A stretch of DNA of 58,530 nucleotides from Acanthaster planci (Eukaryota; Echinodermata; Asteroidea; Valvatida; Acanthasteridae): positions 756,082 to 814,611 of the forward strand of contig NW_019091485.1 of NCBI RefSeq assembly GCF_001949145.1. Reading direction: 5' to 3'. A model generated the notes under the pieces. That model ran no database searches and had not been told where the DNA came from. It saw only the letters and a list, made by a program, of their open reading frames with translations. Numbering within the stretch: the first letter of the stretch is position 1; each line of letters begins with the position of its first letter. The translations under genes were made by a program, and so were the position numbers. Shown here piece after piece: positions 1 to 11,200 of this stretch.

Positions 1-127
1 GGTCTCAGTCTCGGTCATCTTGGTCTCGGTCTCGAACTGCAAAAGTCTCGGTCTCGAAGTTCTGGTCTCGGTCTTGAAAGAGCTGGTCTCGGTCTCGAAT
101 GCCTTGGTCTTGGTCTCGGACATAAAG
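1..127. repeat. Degenerate 21-bp tandem repeat with GGTCTCGGTCTCG core
   Basis: About six units of roughly 21 bp start with GGTCTCGGTCTCGAA or a close variant, followed by 6-8 variable bases. The core is itself a duplicated GGTCTCG heptamer. The array runs off the left edge and appears to be the interior of the hAT-like element ending at 145. Confidence 0.8.
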
Positions 128-145
128 GTCTCGACTACAACACTG
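1..145. mobile_element. Terminal part of a hAT-like DNA transposon (left end outside window)
   Basis: The segment ends in TCGACTACAACACTG at 131-145. This matches the terminus of the complete 407-bp element at 48885-49291, which has 8-bp target duplications. Read inward, both ends begin CAGTGTTGTAGTCGAG and then diverge. The 8 bases after the end (146-153, CCCCTAGG) would be the right target duplication, but the left copy is outside the window. The interior is a GGTCTCG repeat rather than transposase, so this is a non-autonomous relative. Confidence 0.55.
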
Positions 146-153
146 CCCCTAGG

Positions 154-1490
154 AACAAGTGACCAATCCTGACATAAGACCTGGTGAGAACAACCGGTAG
201 GCGCATTACATCAAGTACTCACTGTGTGTTCATCTTTACCAGCTGGTTTGGATGTTTGGAAGTGTATGTCTTATATACCATCTTTTTTACAAAGCAAAAG
301 GCATCTTGGAGATTGCATTTAATATTTTAGTACTGATTTTTTTTTCCAAACCAAATAGTCCATTACCACAGTGACTGATCTGTCTCTTCAGAGAGGACGT
401 TTTGTGGCTGCTATGTTGTATCATTTCTTCCTCAGTGGTTGCGTTGCTTTCCAAGGGACATAAACTTACCATACCACATTTTCCCCAAAGATAATTGGTA
501 CCTGATTGACTTGTTTTTACTTGGAAATCCACATTTCGTCCCCGTACCCTTCCATCACAATTACCTTGTTTGTTTTCCTTTCCACAGTGCCCAGTTCCTG
601 ACCAAGCACTCAATAGTACCCAAGCCCTGTTTGTCAAAATCTGTCTTTTTAGACATACCGGTACATGTATGCTTGTAACTGACGTCAGCTCTACTGGCTT
701 AGCCACAAATTAAAACCCTGTAGTATGTATTTATGGCAAGTCTAGCACCACCTACGCAGATTTGTATTTGCCACACAGTGCAGTGATTTCTAGGTAGTGT
801 CACTGAGCTGTATGAGCCAAATAAATTTTTTCCCGGCCAAAGTACGTTAGGCATATTGTACACATAGGACTCTCTCCCATCCTGTGTATCATTAGAGATG
901 GGGATAGCGTAGGCAATTATTCAGTGACTTGATCTCAGCAGAGGAGCACTGCTACACATGAGCTGCGACGTGTGTTATAATAGGCAACCGGTACTAGAAA
1001 ATCTCCTATTTTATTGCCTGCGAGGTAGCTTTGGTGAAGCAGTCTCAAAAATGGTGCGGGGCACTGAGCAAACACCGTCTGTGACCATGGTTAGTGTTTA
1101 AGAGTGATTATTCTATAGCTATTTCATAATTTGGACAGTCAACTCTAATGTCGTTAAGAGGCCAAGCAACTGGTTTCAGTCATACACATGCTTCATTGCA
1201 TACTTCACACTGCAGTATTGTGGCACCAGAGTTCACAACCTGAAGTGTTTTTCTTTTTTATAATTCATTTTTTTTTTTTCCCAGAAATAGACTTGCCATT
1301 TCTCGACTAATTTCTTTCTTTTTCTCTCCATGATCAGGGAAACTTTCGTTCAGAGGAAAGAGTAACTTCTGTGACCAGACAAAATAATTTCCCCCCGCCC
1401 CCCTTTTTTTCCTCATCTTTGCAAAAGACAGCGTCTTTGACTTGCTCTTCAGTCACTTCTTTACAAAGTCTATTTTTCTTTCTTTGATAG
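154..1490. other. No gene recognised upstream of first visible NET1 exon
   Basis: I see no exon matching the N-terminal region of NET1/ARHGEF3 and no clear repeat. A 139-codon open frame on the minus strand (287-706) has no recognisable domain. The stretch is probably intron or 5' flank of the NET1-like gene. Confidence 0.5.
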
Positions 1491-1655
1491 AGATCAATGA
1501 GCTTCCGGACGAGCCACTCCCCTCCATTCAACATCAAGCCTTACTGTAAGCCAACGGTCACACCCACCAAGAGGAGAGATAGCGTGCTATGGTCAGACAC
1601 AGTGCAGAGCAACATCAATGAAGGATTGACCAAGGGGCAGATCAAGAGACAAGAG
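1491..1655 (+). CDS. NET1: NET1-like exon a (pre-DH linker)
   Basis: The acceptor follows a pyrimidine-rich tract ending GATAG and the donor is GAG|GTACGA. The exon is 55 codons, phase 0 at both ends. It ends in IKRQE, directly before the DH domain. Confidence 0.9.
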
Positions 1656-4600
1656 GTACGATAGGATTGCAAATGGTAAAAGAATTCTGTTCAAGCAGTC
1701 AAGACTTCAGTAAGAAATAGATGGAGTGGTGGGACAGAACTAAGATTGAAGAGAATTCTAGGAAACGCTGTGTGGGTGTTCAAGATTAGAAAGTTCTATT
1801 CACTAACCTGACTTCATTAAAGCTATCCATCATTAACAGCATACATTGTAAATGGTTAAAGGTCATTTGGAAAGATCTGTTTTGAAATGAGGCTAAAACT
1901 TGTGAAAATTAATTTGCTGCAAAATTTATCAATTGTTTGAACACTATTAAAAGATGAATTCCTTGTACACTACACATATATATGCCCACATACGTGTGAC
2001 TGTTGTCACGTAGATTATTTTTCAATGAATAAATACACGTATATATTGTATTAATATTAATGAATAAATAGAAAAGAGAACAGATTGCTATTAATTTGGT
2101 CAAAGGTCATAAGTGAATGCCTAAGGACAAGTTTATCATTTCTTGAAAAAGGCCAAGAGCTGTTCTCGTGAATTTCTGTGTGAGACAATGAATGCAAAAG
2201 TCTGAAGATACATATCCAGACTGTCATTTCTGCCTGGACCTCTGTAGGTTATCTATGAGCTTTTCCGTGGGGAGTTGGACATGGTGGACGACTTGAAGCT
2301 GATCATGAAGACGTATCGAGATTCCATGAGGTCTCTGGGCATGCTCAGTGAGCAAGAGTTGGAGACAATATTTGGCGGACTGGAAGATTTGCAGCCCTTG
2401 CATCAAGGTAAAAACAAATTTTATTGTTTGTTGTATGCCTTGATATGTTGCACAAGGCAGAGGCAGTAGAGAGAGATATATATGATGAGCATGTAAAATG
2501 CAAAAAGAAGGTTGCTGAAAAAGAAATGACCTTTTTCTAGGGGAGGGAATGCAGTTTTTGAGAAAAGCATCATTGTCACCCCTTGTATTTTTTTAATTTA
2601 TTCTGTTGTATATGAAGCGTGTGGCTTAATTCTGCCATATGCAGAGAATTCTCTGTAAACACCTGACAATTTAATTGCTTTTCATTTCAAGCGTGTGGTT
2701 ATTTGAAAGCGCAGTCATTTCCCTACTTTGTCCACGCTGTTGTTGTAACACATCAATTCCTGGAAGTCTTATTATTAATGCACAATTACGTACATCACTT
2801 CAGGCTGTCTATGCAGTGTGCAACATTTTATAAACAAATTTGATGCGATGTACAGTGTAAAGCATGGTCTACTTGGTACAAAACTGATTTGTGCGCATGC
2901 ACACAAATGCATATAGGTACTGCACTCGCAATTGATTTCCCATCGGGGGAAAACTGTCTGCAACCTGAGCGTACACCTTGTGATTTAGTGCTGTCACGGA
3001 ACACTGAGCGCCCGTATATTCCTATTATTTTGGAGCTATTTTCAGAGAAATTCATGAGATGAGCAGGTTTAGATGGCCAACAGGAGATAATTAAATTGAA
3101 AGTAGATGGAATGATCTTTTGTAGTGCTGCATTGCTTGGTGGTTGATATTGTCTTTGCAAGTGGTTCTCTCCGAGAATCCAGGTTTTACATGTCCCAAGT
3201 GCCTCGTTGAGTTGTTTCTCACCTAGATTTACCAGCGTCTAGGCTTTTTGCATCTTCCCTTACATTCCCAGAAATCAAACCTGTGGTTTCCATTTTCAGC
3301 ATTTTGCAGGCACTGACCTATCCATACCCAAATCAGTCATATTGTAGTCCAGCATATTTTGCATTTGTTTCAATTCATTTTTTTCAGGTTTAAGGGGAAC
3401 AAAGTTGACCCTTTTGCGGTTTTGATTTGATGATTTTCTGAGCGGCAATTGTTCACACGTCGACAAAAGCCCACATTTTCTTGACCCACAGTATACAAGA
3501 TCATGCTGCATGCACATGGTTTCTGTCTGCAGTTTCAGACCAATGTTTTTTTTAAGTTTGTCTGTAAATACAGTACATGTACACGCCTACATTGTAATTG
3601 ATTCAACAGAGGTGGTGTTACTTTCACAATTGGTCCAATCGATTGGAATAATTCTCATCCGTAAAAATAGTTAGCATAACTCTCTCAATACTTTGAATGT
3701 TAGTTTCTCCTTGGGTGAAGGCATTTTTGGGACAATTCTTTATCTCAGTATTGTGTACAGTAATATGGTAGCAAAGCATCTGTGCTGTCATGCATGGTTC
3801 AGCTTACTGGATTACAAGGTGGCGGTACTTTTGAGTTCGTGTGGGGCCAATTTTACAGGGCTATCCCTTGGGCACGCACATCGCTGACAAACTTCAGTTT
3901 TCCTTAGAGCATGATTTAAACCTCTCAAAGAATGTCTCCGAAGTGAAGAACTGCCAATTTACTTGGCAGTGTTTTTTTCCATTTTTCATATTAAAATTGT
4001 TGACACTTTACTTCCAGCTATGTGCACTGCCAAATTACTATTAGATGTATAAACTACATGTGTAATTTTTCAAAAATTAAAACGTTCAAGGCAAAACTGG
4101 TAGTTTTTCCTTGCACAAAGACAAATTAAACACAAAAGTCGCCTTCAAAAATGTTTCAAAATCTGCTACGTTAAGACTGGCATTGACAGAAGAAGTTGGT
4201 GATAAAGGGATGGCATTGGTTGTAGTGAAGCAGGGCTAGTTTTTATTTGTTTTACTAATGGTACACCTTGCCAATGATCTTGCTTGGGGCTTTTCTTTCC
4301 ATGTGCTCTGGGCTGGGTTGTGTAAGGATAGATTCTTATCAAGATCTGGAGGAAAACTCCTCCAGGTCACTGTGAGACCCCCTGCTTTGAATGCAGAGAC
4401 AAACAACAGAGTGGTCACTGGCTGTACTGGATAGATCTAGTTTGTTTCACTTGGACTCATCAACACGTTTCATTACATTTTTTTGAGGTTTATCCCTTTC
4501 ATCATTCATGTTGCCTAGCCACTTAAGGATTCTTTTCTCATTTTAACAAATTGCACTTCATTGTTTTGTTTGGTTGCAGATTTGATTAATAAGATGAACA

Positions 4601-7600
4601 AACAAAGGAAGGCAGATGGAACAACAGACTTTATTGGCAATGTCCTTTTAGAATGGGTGGGTAAAACAAACTATCAGATTCCTTCCTTCCCAAGAAGTGG
4701 ATTTATAAAGTTATATGATAAAACTTCCAGCAGCCATAAGTGTGTGCTTTAGGTGTCATGTTTTCTTCATTTCTTATGCAGCTGCCCACCCTGACCAATG
4801 TCTACACAGCCTACTGCACAAATCTCCTAGCTGCCAAAGTGCTTCTAGACGAGAAGCGCCAAGACAAGAAGGTCCATGATTTTCTGGAACGGTGCCAGGA
4901 GTCCCCCTTCAGTCGCCGGCTGGACTTGTGGAACTTCCTGGATGTGCCCAGGCGGCGACTGATCAAGTACCCGCTCTTGATTCAGAAGATCCTGGAGGTG
5001 ACACCCAATGAGCATCCTGACAAAAACTACCTAGCAAAAGCAGTGAGTGGCATTGTTGCCTTCAAAGGGCCTTTTCTAGAAGTCCAAATTTTGGCCACAG
5101 TTGGCTTGTGATAGCTCCCAATGACATTAGCCATTTCCTCAAACACAATTGCTACTAAAGGAAACAGAAATATACCTAAGACTATGATATTCATGTCACT
5201 AGTTTGTGTTATTATTTTAAAATGGATTGCATGTCTCTGGTAAATTCACTTGCAGTGTAGTACATGTACATCTCCTTGTCCAATCAACTCAATTTTACAT
5301 CTGTCAATATAAACTGAATTGGTACATGAAGTACTATTTAAACCAACAGGCGTTAAAGATCCAAACTTGATCTTATATATTATCATTTCAGTCAATTTAC
5401 CAATGATAAATGATCAAGCTTGTAATCACTTATCAGTCAGTTTTGTGATAACCTTTGCATATGTGATCCCATCTCACTTGACAACAGACCAAGGCAGCAG
5501 AGGGTGTGAGCCAAGAGGTTGATCGGCGGACAGGGGAGATGAAATGTCGGCACTATATCGATCATCTGGTCTACCTGAGAGACAGTCAAGAGCATCCCCT
5601 CATTAGTCAACAGAAGAAGCTACTGTGCAGCGGGGTGCTGCGAAACATCAAGGGGAGAGGAATGGTATGAAACAGACCACGACACTGAGCAAGTCAGCTG
5701 AATAAACGCTCTCCACCAAATGGCAGGGCTGTCTTATTCCCATCCCCTCCTACCTTGAGTGATGAACCAAGTAACTCGCCCAGTTTGTACAAGGATGCAT
5801 TCAAATTAAATTCAAAGGTTAACTCATCCACCCCTGAGAGGGGGAAAAAAGATTGAGGCATGCCCTGTCATCTGATCAGATAGCATTACATTTAGCAGTG
5901 GACTTGGCTGGTTCAACTCAAGAGTTCAGTTGATTAGATCCGACAGAGCCCTGCATCTTTGTCAGTAAAGGTACCCTTGAGGGACTTGTGCAAGTCAAAA
6001 TCTCAGCAAGGTTACCTGAGGAATACCTGGCATTGCAGGCGGGGAATTCCACACATAGCTCAGAAGGGCCATTCATTTGTGTAAGAATTTCCATAGATAA
6101 AAGGGTTGTCGTGTATGATACACTTTTCAGGAGTCAAAAAATATTCAAGGTAAATCTTAACAATGAATGGCATTACTCATCAGCCCATTAAAATGACTAT
6201 GGAAGGCAATTCTGTGTGTACTCATAATAAAAGAATTCAGTTGGTGAATTTGCAAGCCCTGAAAACACGTATAAGGGGTGGCAAGTTGGTAAATTTGTTT
6301 GGTTGAATTTTGTATATAACTTCAATGTTAAACCTTCTTCCTTGGAGTTGTTTGTTTTGTTGTTGTTAACTACAGTAAGGACATCACCTTGGAGAAACAA
6401 TACACAGTTCAACATATCTGGCCTTTGTATCTCTGGCAGTTTTAGTCAAGGGCATTTCAGCTAAAAATCGTTTGAATTTTTGTTTTCAGTTGACACTTTT
6501 CTGCTTTTCTTCTCTTCATTCAGAAGCTGCATGTTTTCCTGTTTGAGGACATCCTGGTTGTGACGAGACTAGTCACCCGGAATGAGGAGAAGATGTACCA
6601 GGTCTACGAGAACCCAATCCCCCTTCAGAGCATGCAGCTGGAGGACCTGGATGATGGTGAGGTCAAGCTGGGAGGTTCCTTCAGGAGTTTGACTGGTGGT
6701 CAGACAGGTGAGGATTCCTGTTCACAGGAGACGTGCCTCTTACAAACTACCCACCCCTGTTGGTTTCATGTCTAATATTGTTCAACACCTCAACTAAGCA
6801 AGTGAAAATTACAATTCAGTCAGATGGAATTTGACTGGGAATGGTTACCCCTTGCATATCAAGCAAATGGGCTTCACCCCCCCCAGCATCCCTTACGCAG
6901 TTAAAATACCACAATATCATTGCTAACTCTGACAGCTGAATCTAATCACGATGATTCTTCTTATACCCTTTCGAGTTTCAGATAAAAAAACAAAAACAAA
7001 AAATCCCAGTATTCCCCAGCAATATATCTACTCTACATGTACATGTGCCAGTACCTTGCTACTGAGGTGATACACCTGTTACAAGTTGACCTTTGACCTG
7101 CCAATCGTTTGAACTCCTGAAACATGTCAAAGTATTCCTTACACGCACAGAGGGGGAGGCCTGTCCAGGAGACTGTTTACCTTAACCAAATATGGGTAAT
7201 TCTAAACCTGGCTAAGGTATGATGCAGACCCAGTTGGTCTGAAGAGGCCATGTGATCCTTGGCATACTGGCACACGGGGCTTTGTTGGGGGAGGCCTTTG
7301 TGGTTAATTTTGCCATCACAGAAACAGTTTTGATAAACTCGGGCAGCATGTTTTGTTTGTTGTCGAAGCCCATTCGTATGCTCCCTTGTTTTTGTTGTGT
7401 TTTGCGGAGTGTGATAATGCAAAAGTTGACTCCAAAACTTTGAACAGAATTGGAGACAAAGATATTGCAGATGCTGGTGGTTCAAAGTGTGCCTGGTTCA
7501 AATGGGATCAAATTCCATGCAATCAAAGAGCTCTGTCAGTGTTGCATTTTGATATATTATTAAGTTTAATATTCTCATAAATACTGACATAAAGTGGTTA

Positions 7601-8294
7601 AAAAATGAGTGCGAGTGGTATTGATTTCCACTGTGTGCATCATTTGTCGTCTTTTCTTTTCATTCCACCATCTTTGTAGTATATTCTTATCTGTTGAGTG
7701 AGAGTAATTTATGGCTATTCCTATGAGAGAGATTTTAATTGACCCAGTATGTGACCTCAACCACACCAGTAATTGGTGGAAGGGGGTTGGTTGTCTGTCT
7801 GTGTCCACAGCTGAGGTCAGGGACATATCGGTCATCAGTCAGCCAGTGGCCAAAACCAACTGTGTGGTGGTCAAGCATGTTTTTGTGTCTAGTATTAAAC
7901 CTACCAAGGCTGCCCAGTCTGTAGTCACGCATTCCATTCAATTTGTTCCAGTAGGAAGTCCATATTAGTTAATTCCTGTAAAAAAGTGATTGATTTATCT
8001 GTTAGCCAGTCATGTTATCTGCCTTCACAGCACATCTCTAAAAACATTAAGGGACCAAATAAAAAACAATTATCCATGTGGTTGTGTAGAACATTATTAA
8101 AACTGGTGTTTATTTACCATTTTTCTGTTTTTTTTGTTCTTACAGTGAAACATGCTTTCAGAGTCAAATCTACCGATCCCAATGGCACGCAGTCATTCAC
8201 GTTCTTCGCCTCAGATGAACATGATAAGAAGCAGTGGGTACAGATGTTCAGTCGAGCAATAAGAACTGCATCAAGTGATGCCACAGAAGTTTAA
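1491..8294 (+). CDS. NET1: NET1/ARHGEF3-type Rho guanine nucleotide exchange factor (3' seven coding exons)
   Basis: The seven exons join as 1491-1655, 2248-2407, 4580-4656, 4782-5042, 5488-5664, 6524-6707 and 8146-8294. All junctions are GT-AG and in frame, giving 390 visible residues. Residues 1-52 are the basic pre-DH linker with the NET1-like motif TPTKRRDSVLWSD. The DH domain spans roughly 53-235, with conserved helices such as SPFSRRLDLWNFLDVPRRR and LIKYPLLIQKIL. The PH domain spans about 255-385, with LHVFLFEDILVVTRLVTRN and the closing KKQWVQMFSRAI. In this family the DH domain catalyses GDP/GTP exchange on RhoA; vertebrate NET1 shuttles between nucleus and cytosol. The protein stops soon after the PH domain with DATEV, a class I PDZ-ligand-like end. 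The start codon is not in the visible exons. Sequence resembles both NET1 and ARHGEF3, so it may be the pre-duplication orthologue of the two. Confidence 0.93.
2248..2407 (+). CDS. NET1: NET1-like exon b (DH, first conserved region)
   Basis: The acceptor is CTGTAG and the donor CAAG|GTAAAA. It encodes VIYELFRGELDMVDDLKLIM and the stretch to LQPLHQ, matching the start of the DH fold. Enters phase 0, leaves phase 1. Confidence 0.93.
4580..4656 (+). CDS. NET1: NET1-like exon c (DH)
   Basis: The 77-nt exon sits between TTGCAG and GTGGGT and encodes DLINKMNKQRKADG to LLEW. A second GT four bases downstream (4661) is less likely, because the phase-0 join W|LPTL matches the family. Confidence 0.88.
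4782..5042 (+). CDS. NET1: NET1-like exon d (DH core)
   Basis: This 87-codon exon carries the most conserved DH segment, including AAKVLLDEKRQDKKVHDFL, SPFSRRLDLWNFLDVP and KYPLLIQKILEVTPNEHPD. The acceptor is ATGCAG and the donor GCA|GTGAGT; phase 0-0. Confidence 0.95.
5488..5664 (+). CDS. NET1: NET1-like exon e (DH-PH linker and PH strand 1)
   Basis: 59 codons between CAACAG and GTATGA. The chosen acceptor gives AKA|TKAAEGV, which keeps the spacing expected in the last DH helix. It ends in KLLCSGVLRNIKGRGM, the first PH strands. Confidence 0.9.
6524..6707 (+). CDS. NET1: NET1-like exon f (PH domain)
   Basis: Between TTCAG and GTGAGG. It encodes KLHVFLFEDILVVTRLVTRN through the motif LEDLDDGEVKLGGSFR, diagnostic for NET1/ARHGEF3. 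Leaves phase 1. Confidence 0.95.
8146..8294 (+). CDS. NET1: NET1-like terminal exon (PH end, PDZ-ligand-like tail)
   Basis: The acceptor follows a long T-rich tract ending TTACAG. The exon encodes the last PH strands and helix (KKQWVQMFSRAI), then a short tail ending DATEV and TAA at 8292-8294. The tail is much shorter than in human NET1. Confidence 0.93.
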
Positions 8295-11200
8295 AGACTA
8301 AAAGTTACTCTGCTCCCCTGAGCAGGGCTACTAAGCTTCACAAGTAAGCCACACTCCTCACGAGTCCCTGATCACTCATGAGATGTTAGTGGGATTGGCA
8401 TCACTGAGAAGCAGAAATGATCAGTACTCGACAGCTGTCTTTCTTCCAGTGAATTCTGACGCTGCTAGTTGTCCGGGAAGTCAAGCTGGAAGGGGCCAAC
8501 CGAGTGATCTTCTGCAGTGGACTCAATTTGACTCATGTGGGTGGATTCTCATTGGATGAGTTGCCATGGGCTCACACTCACGGGTGCACCACTCCAGAGC
8601 AGAATGCCTTCACCCTCTCACAGTGAAATTCCAAGCGATTTCCGAACTTATCATCTTGACATCAGTAATTTGTGGGGGAATAATAGGAGTGGTTAGATCC
8701 TGCAAAGGATTTCTCCATTTCAAATGGAGGTGTAAACTTAAAGTAAACTGAAGACTGTCATGGGATGTGATAAATAATACAGAGCAGTACCAAACAATCT
8801 TTCACGTCCCTTCCCTTTACTGTCCAAACACAAAGACTGTCTATAAACAGTTAAGAATGAATTTTTAAAAAATTTCTATCAGTTTGTCAAACCAGCTGTT
8901 GAGTAAGAAGCAAAATACTGAATTGAGGATTTAATATGCTTCTACGTGTGTTGAGAGATTCTGTATGTGCATTACATTTAATTTAAGAGCCGGTTGCAAA
9001 GGAAACCAGACTATTAAAAAAAAATGGGAACAGTATTTGGCAATGCTACAGGCGCAGATTACATGGACAGGAAGCAGGCTGGTTCACTTCCTATGGGCAA
9101 CCTATATTGATGAAAACAGCTGTTGATCAGCTGCTGGTAACCATGCTTATGCTGTCTGTATCATTACATTTGAAAAAATTAGCTGACTGTGTTATGGAAG
9201 TTACTGAGCTACAGATTGTTCTGCCTCACAGTTGGAGTTTTTGTGTGTGATACTGTAGAACTGACATAGCTTGGCAAGTAGTGTTTTAAAACAAAAACTT
9301 GCTGAAGGGTGAAAGAAAGGGGCAAGGAAAAATGGTGCTATTTTTTAAGAAAAGGTTGAAGGTCCACCTTTCTGATACTGTATTATTTCATCAAAGTTAC
9401 GGTCAGGTATTTGAAACAATGTACAGAATTATAATAACATTCCAAAGCACCTTTTTCAGTTGTTACTGCCAAATCTCAAATGTGTTTTCATCAGAGATTA
9501 GATGTACATGTCACAATGCGAGGTCCACACTGACATGAAAATCAATGATCTAAAAAAAAAGTGTCATACGATGTGTAGTAAGAGTAAAATAAGAAATTGT
9601 TGATCCCGCATAATACATACATAATGTGACGATTTGAGAGAACCTTGAATATTGCAGACACAAGCAGAATACAAATGGTTACTGCAGCCTTATGGGCTGT
9701 ACTACATTCACAAGGATTTGTACCTATGTCTTTACTTTTAGCACGGTCTAATTTATTACAAGCAAGGGAGAAGAAACATTGACATTTATAAATATGTGAG
9801 ACTGTTTAGCCATTCCTATCGGTCGAGAGCCCATCATGTCTTAGTTTGCAAAGCACCGGCTTCTGGGCGACACATACCATAACATGGGTAGAGGGGTGCT
9901 TAAAAAGGGAAGTAAAGTTGTTGAACAAAATCATTGCAAGTTTATTTTTTGAATTATTTTACAACTTGTTTTGACTTTCCGATATTTACCGATGGGATTA
10001 AGACCAGCCAAGCTCATTTTTATTCTTTTCATAATAATGGTTGTTTCGTAGGTTTATGCATGAGGGAGTTCTGGTTTCACCCTGTACCCTCTGTTGGTGA
10101 TCTTGTCCACTATTAAGGCCAAGTTAGAGCAGTGACAATTAATTCTGGTCGATTTTCCCTGGTACCCAAGGTTTATTTTGTGCATAGGTTTAATACCAGG
10201 CAGAATCAACCACGGTTGACAAGCAAAATGGTCATGAATTGAACATGGCCTGAATTGTGCTTGGCTGTTTATCATACTGTTGCAGTAGTGTTGCATTGTG
10301 AAGGGGGCCCCCCCCCAACTGTGGCCAACTGTGTATCTGTCACAGGGTGTGCGTAACACCCACGCACAGATGATATGGGTTTGTGCACATTCAGATGAAA
10401 AGTAAAAGGGTGCACTTCAGACCCGGAGGACAAGGCATTGGATTTGTAGTTTCCTATAACACTCTCCCATAGACTAAGCGCACTGACTGTCTTTTTAGGA
10501 CTGGGTTTTGACAAAAAATCAAGGACCGGACAAATCATTTGTTCTCTTCATGTGTCTGTCAACTTTATGTCTTTCCTTTATGATAAAGCCCAATAAGCCC
10601 TCACAAACAAATGTAGACTCTCAGTGTGTCCTTAACACTAGAGCTCTAGTGAACCCTCGCACAGCACTGTTCACTCGTGGTCACTAAGTCTGTAGTCTGA
10701 TAATCTGTATCATAACTCAAGGGCAAATCCGGGGTTGGGGGGCTGCTCTGACACACGCAAATTAATAAATAAATGAAAAAAACAATAGAAAGGATGACAT
10801 CTGGTAAGCAGTATTATTTGTACATCAGTGATAGTGTAATACATTACCTATGTGTCTAGCTGTTTGCAACAGTTGAATATAAAAAGAAAATCTGAGGGGC
10901 CTAATACCCCCTCTCCAGAAAACTTCCTGGATTTGCCCTTGTTACCCACATGTACTTACAATGCAGTTACATGCACTTGATTGCATTATTTTGTATTCAT
11001 TAAATTTCAATTTGCTCATAATTTGCTTTCTTTAACTCTCTTTACCTCATGTTTTGTCTTTGGGTGATGAATGCTGAATGATAAATGTCAAAAAAGCATA
11101 CTGTATTCTTGCCATCTAAGCCAGCATCTTTAATATTGAAGAATTATGCAGCACCGTTAAAAAAAGTTAACCAATAAAAGATGTCTTCTTTGAAATATTT

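Noticed and set aside
287-706. 139-codon open frame on the minus strand
   Set aside because: No recognisable domain, no splice or promoter support, and it lies in the likely 5' flank or intron of the NET1-like gene.
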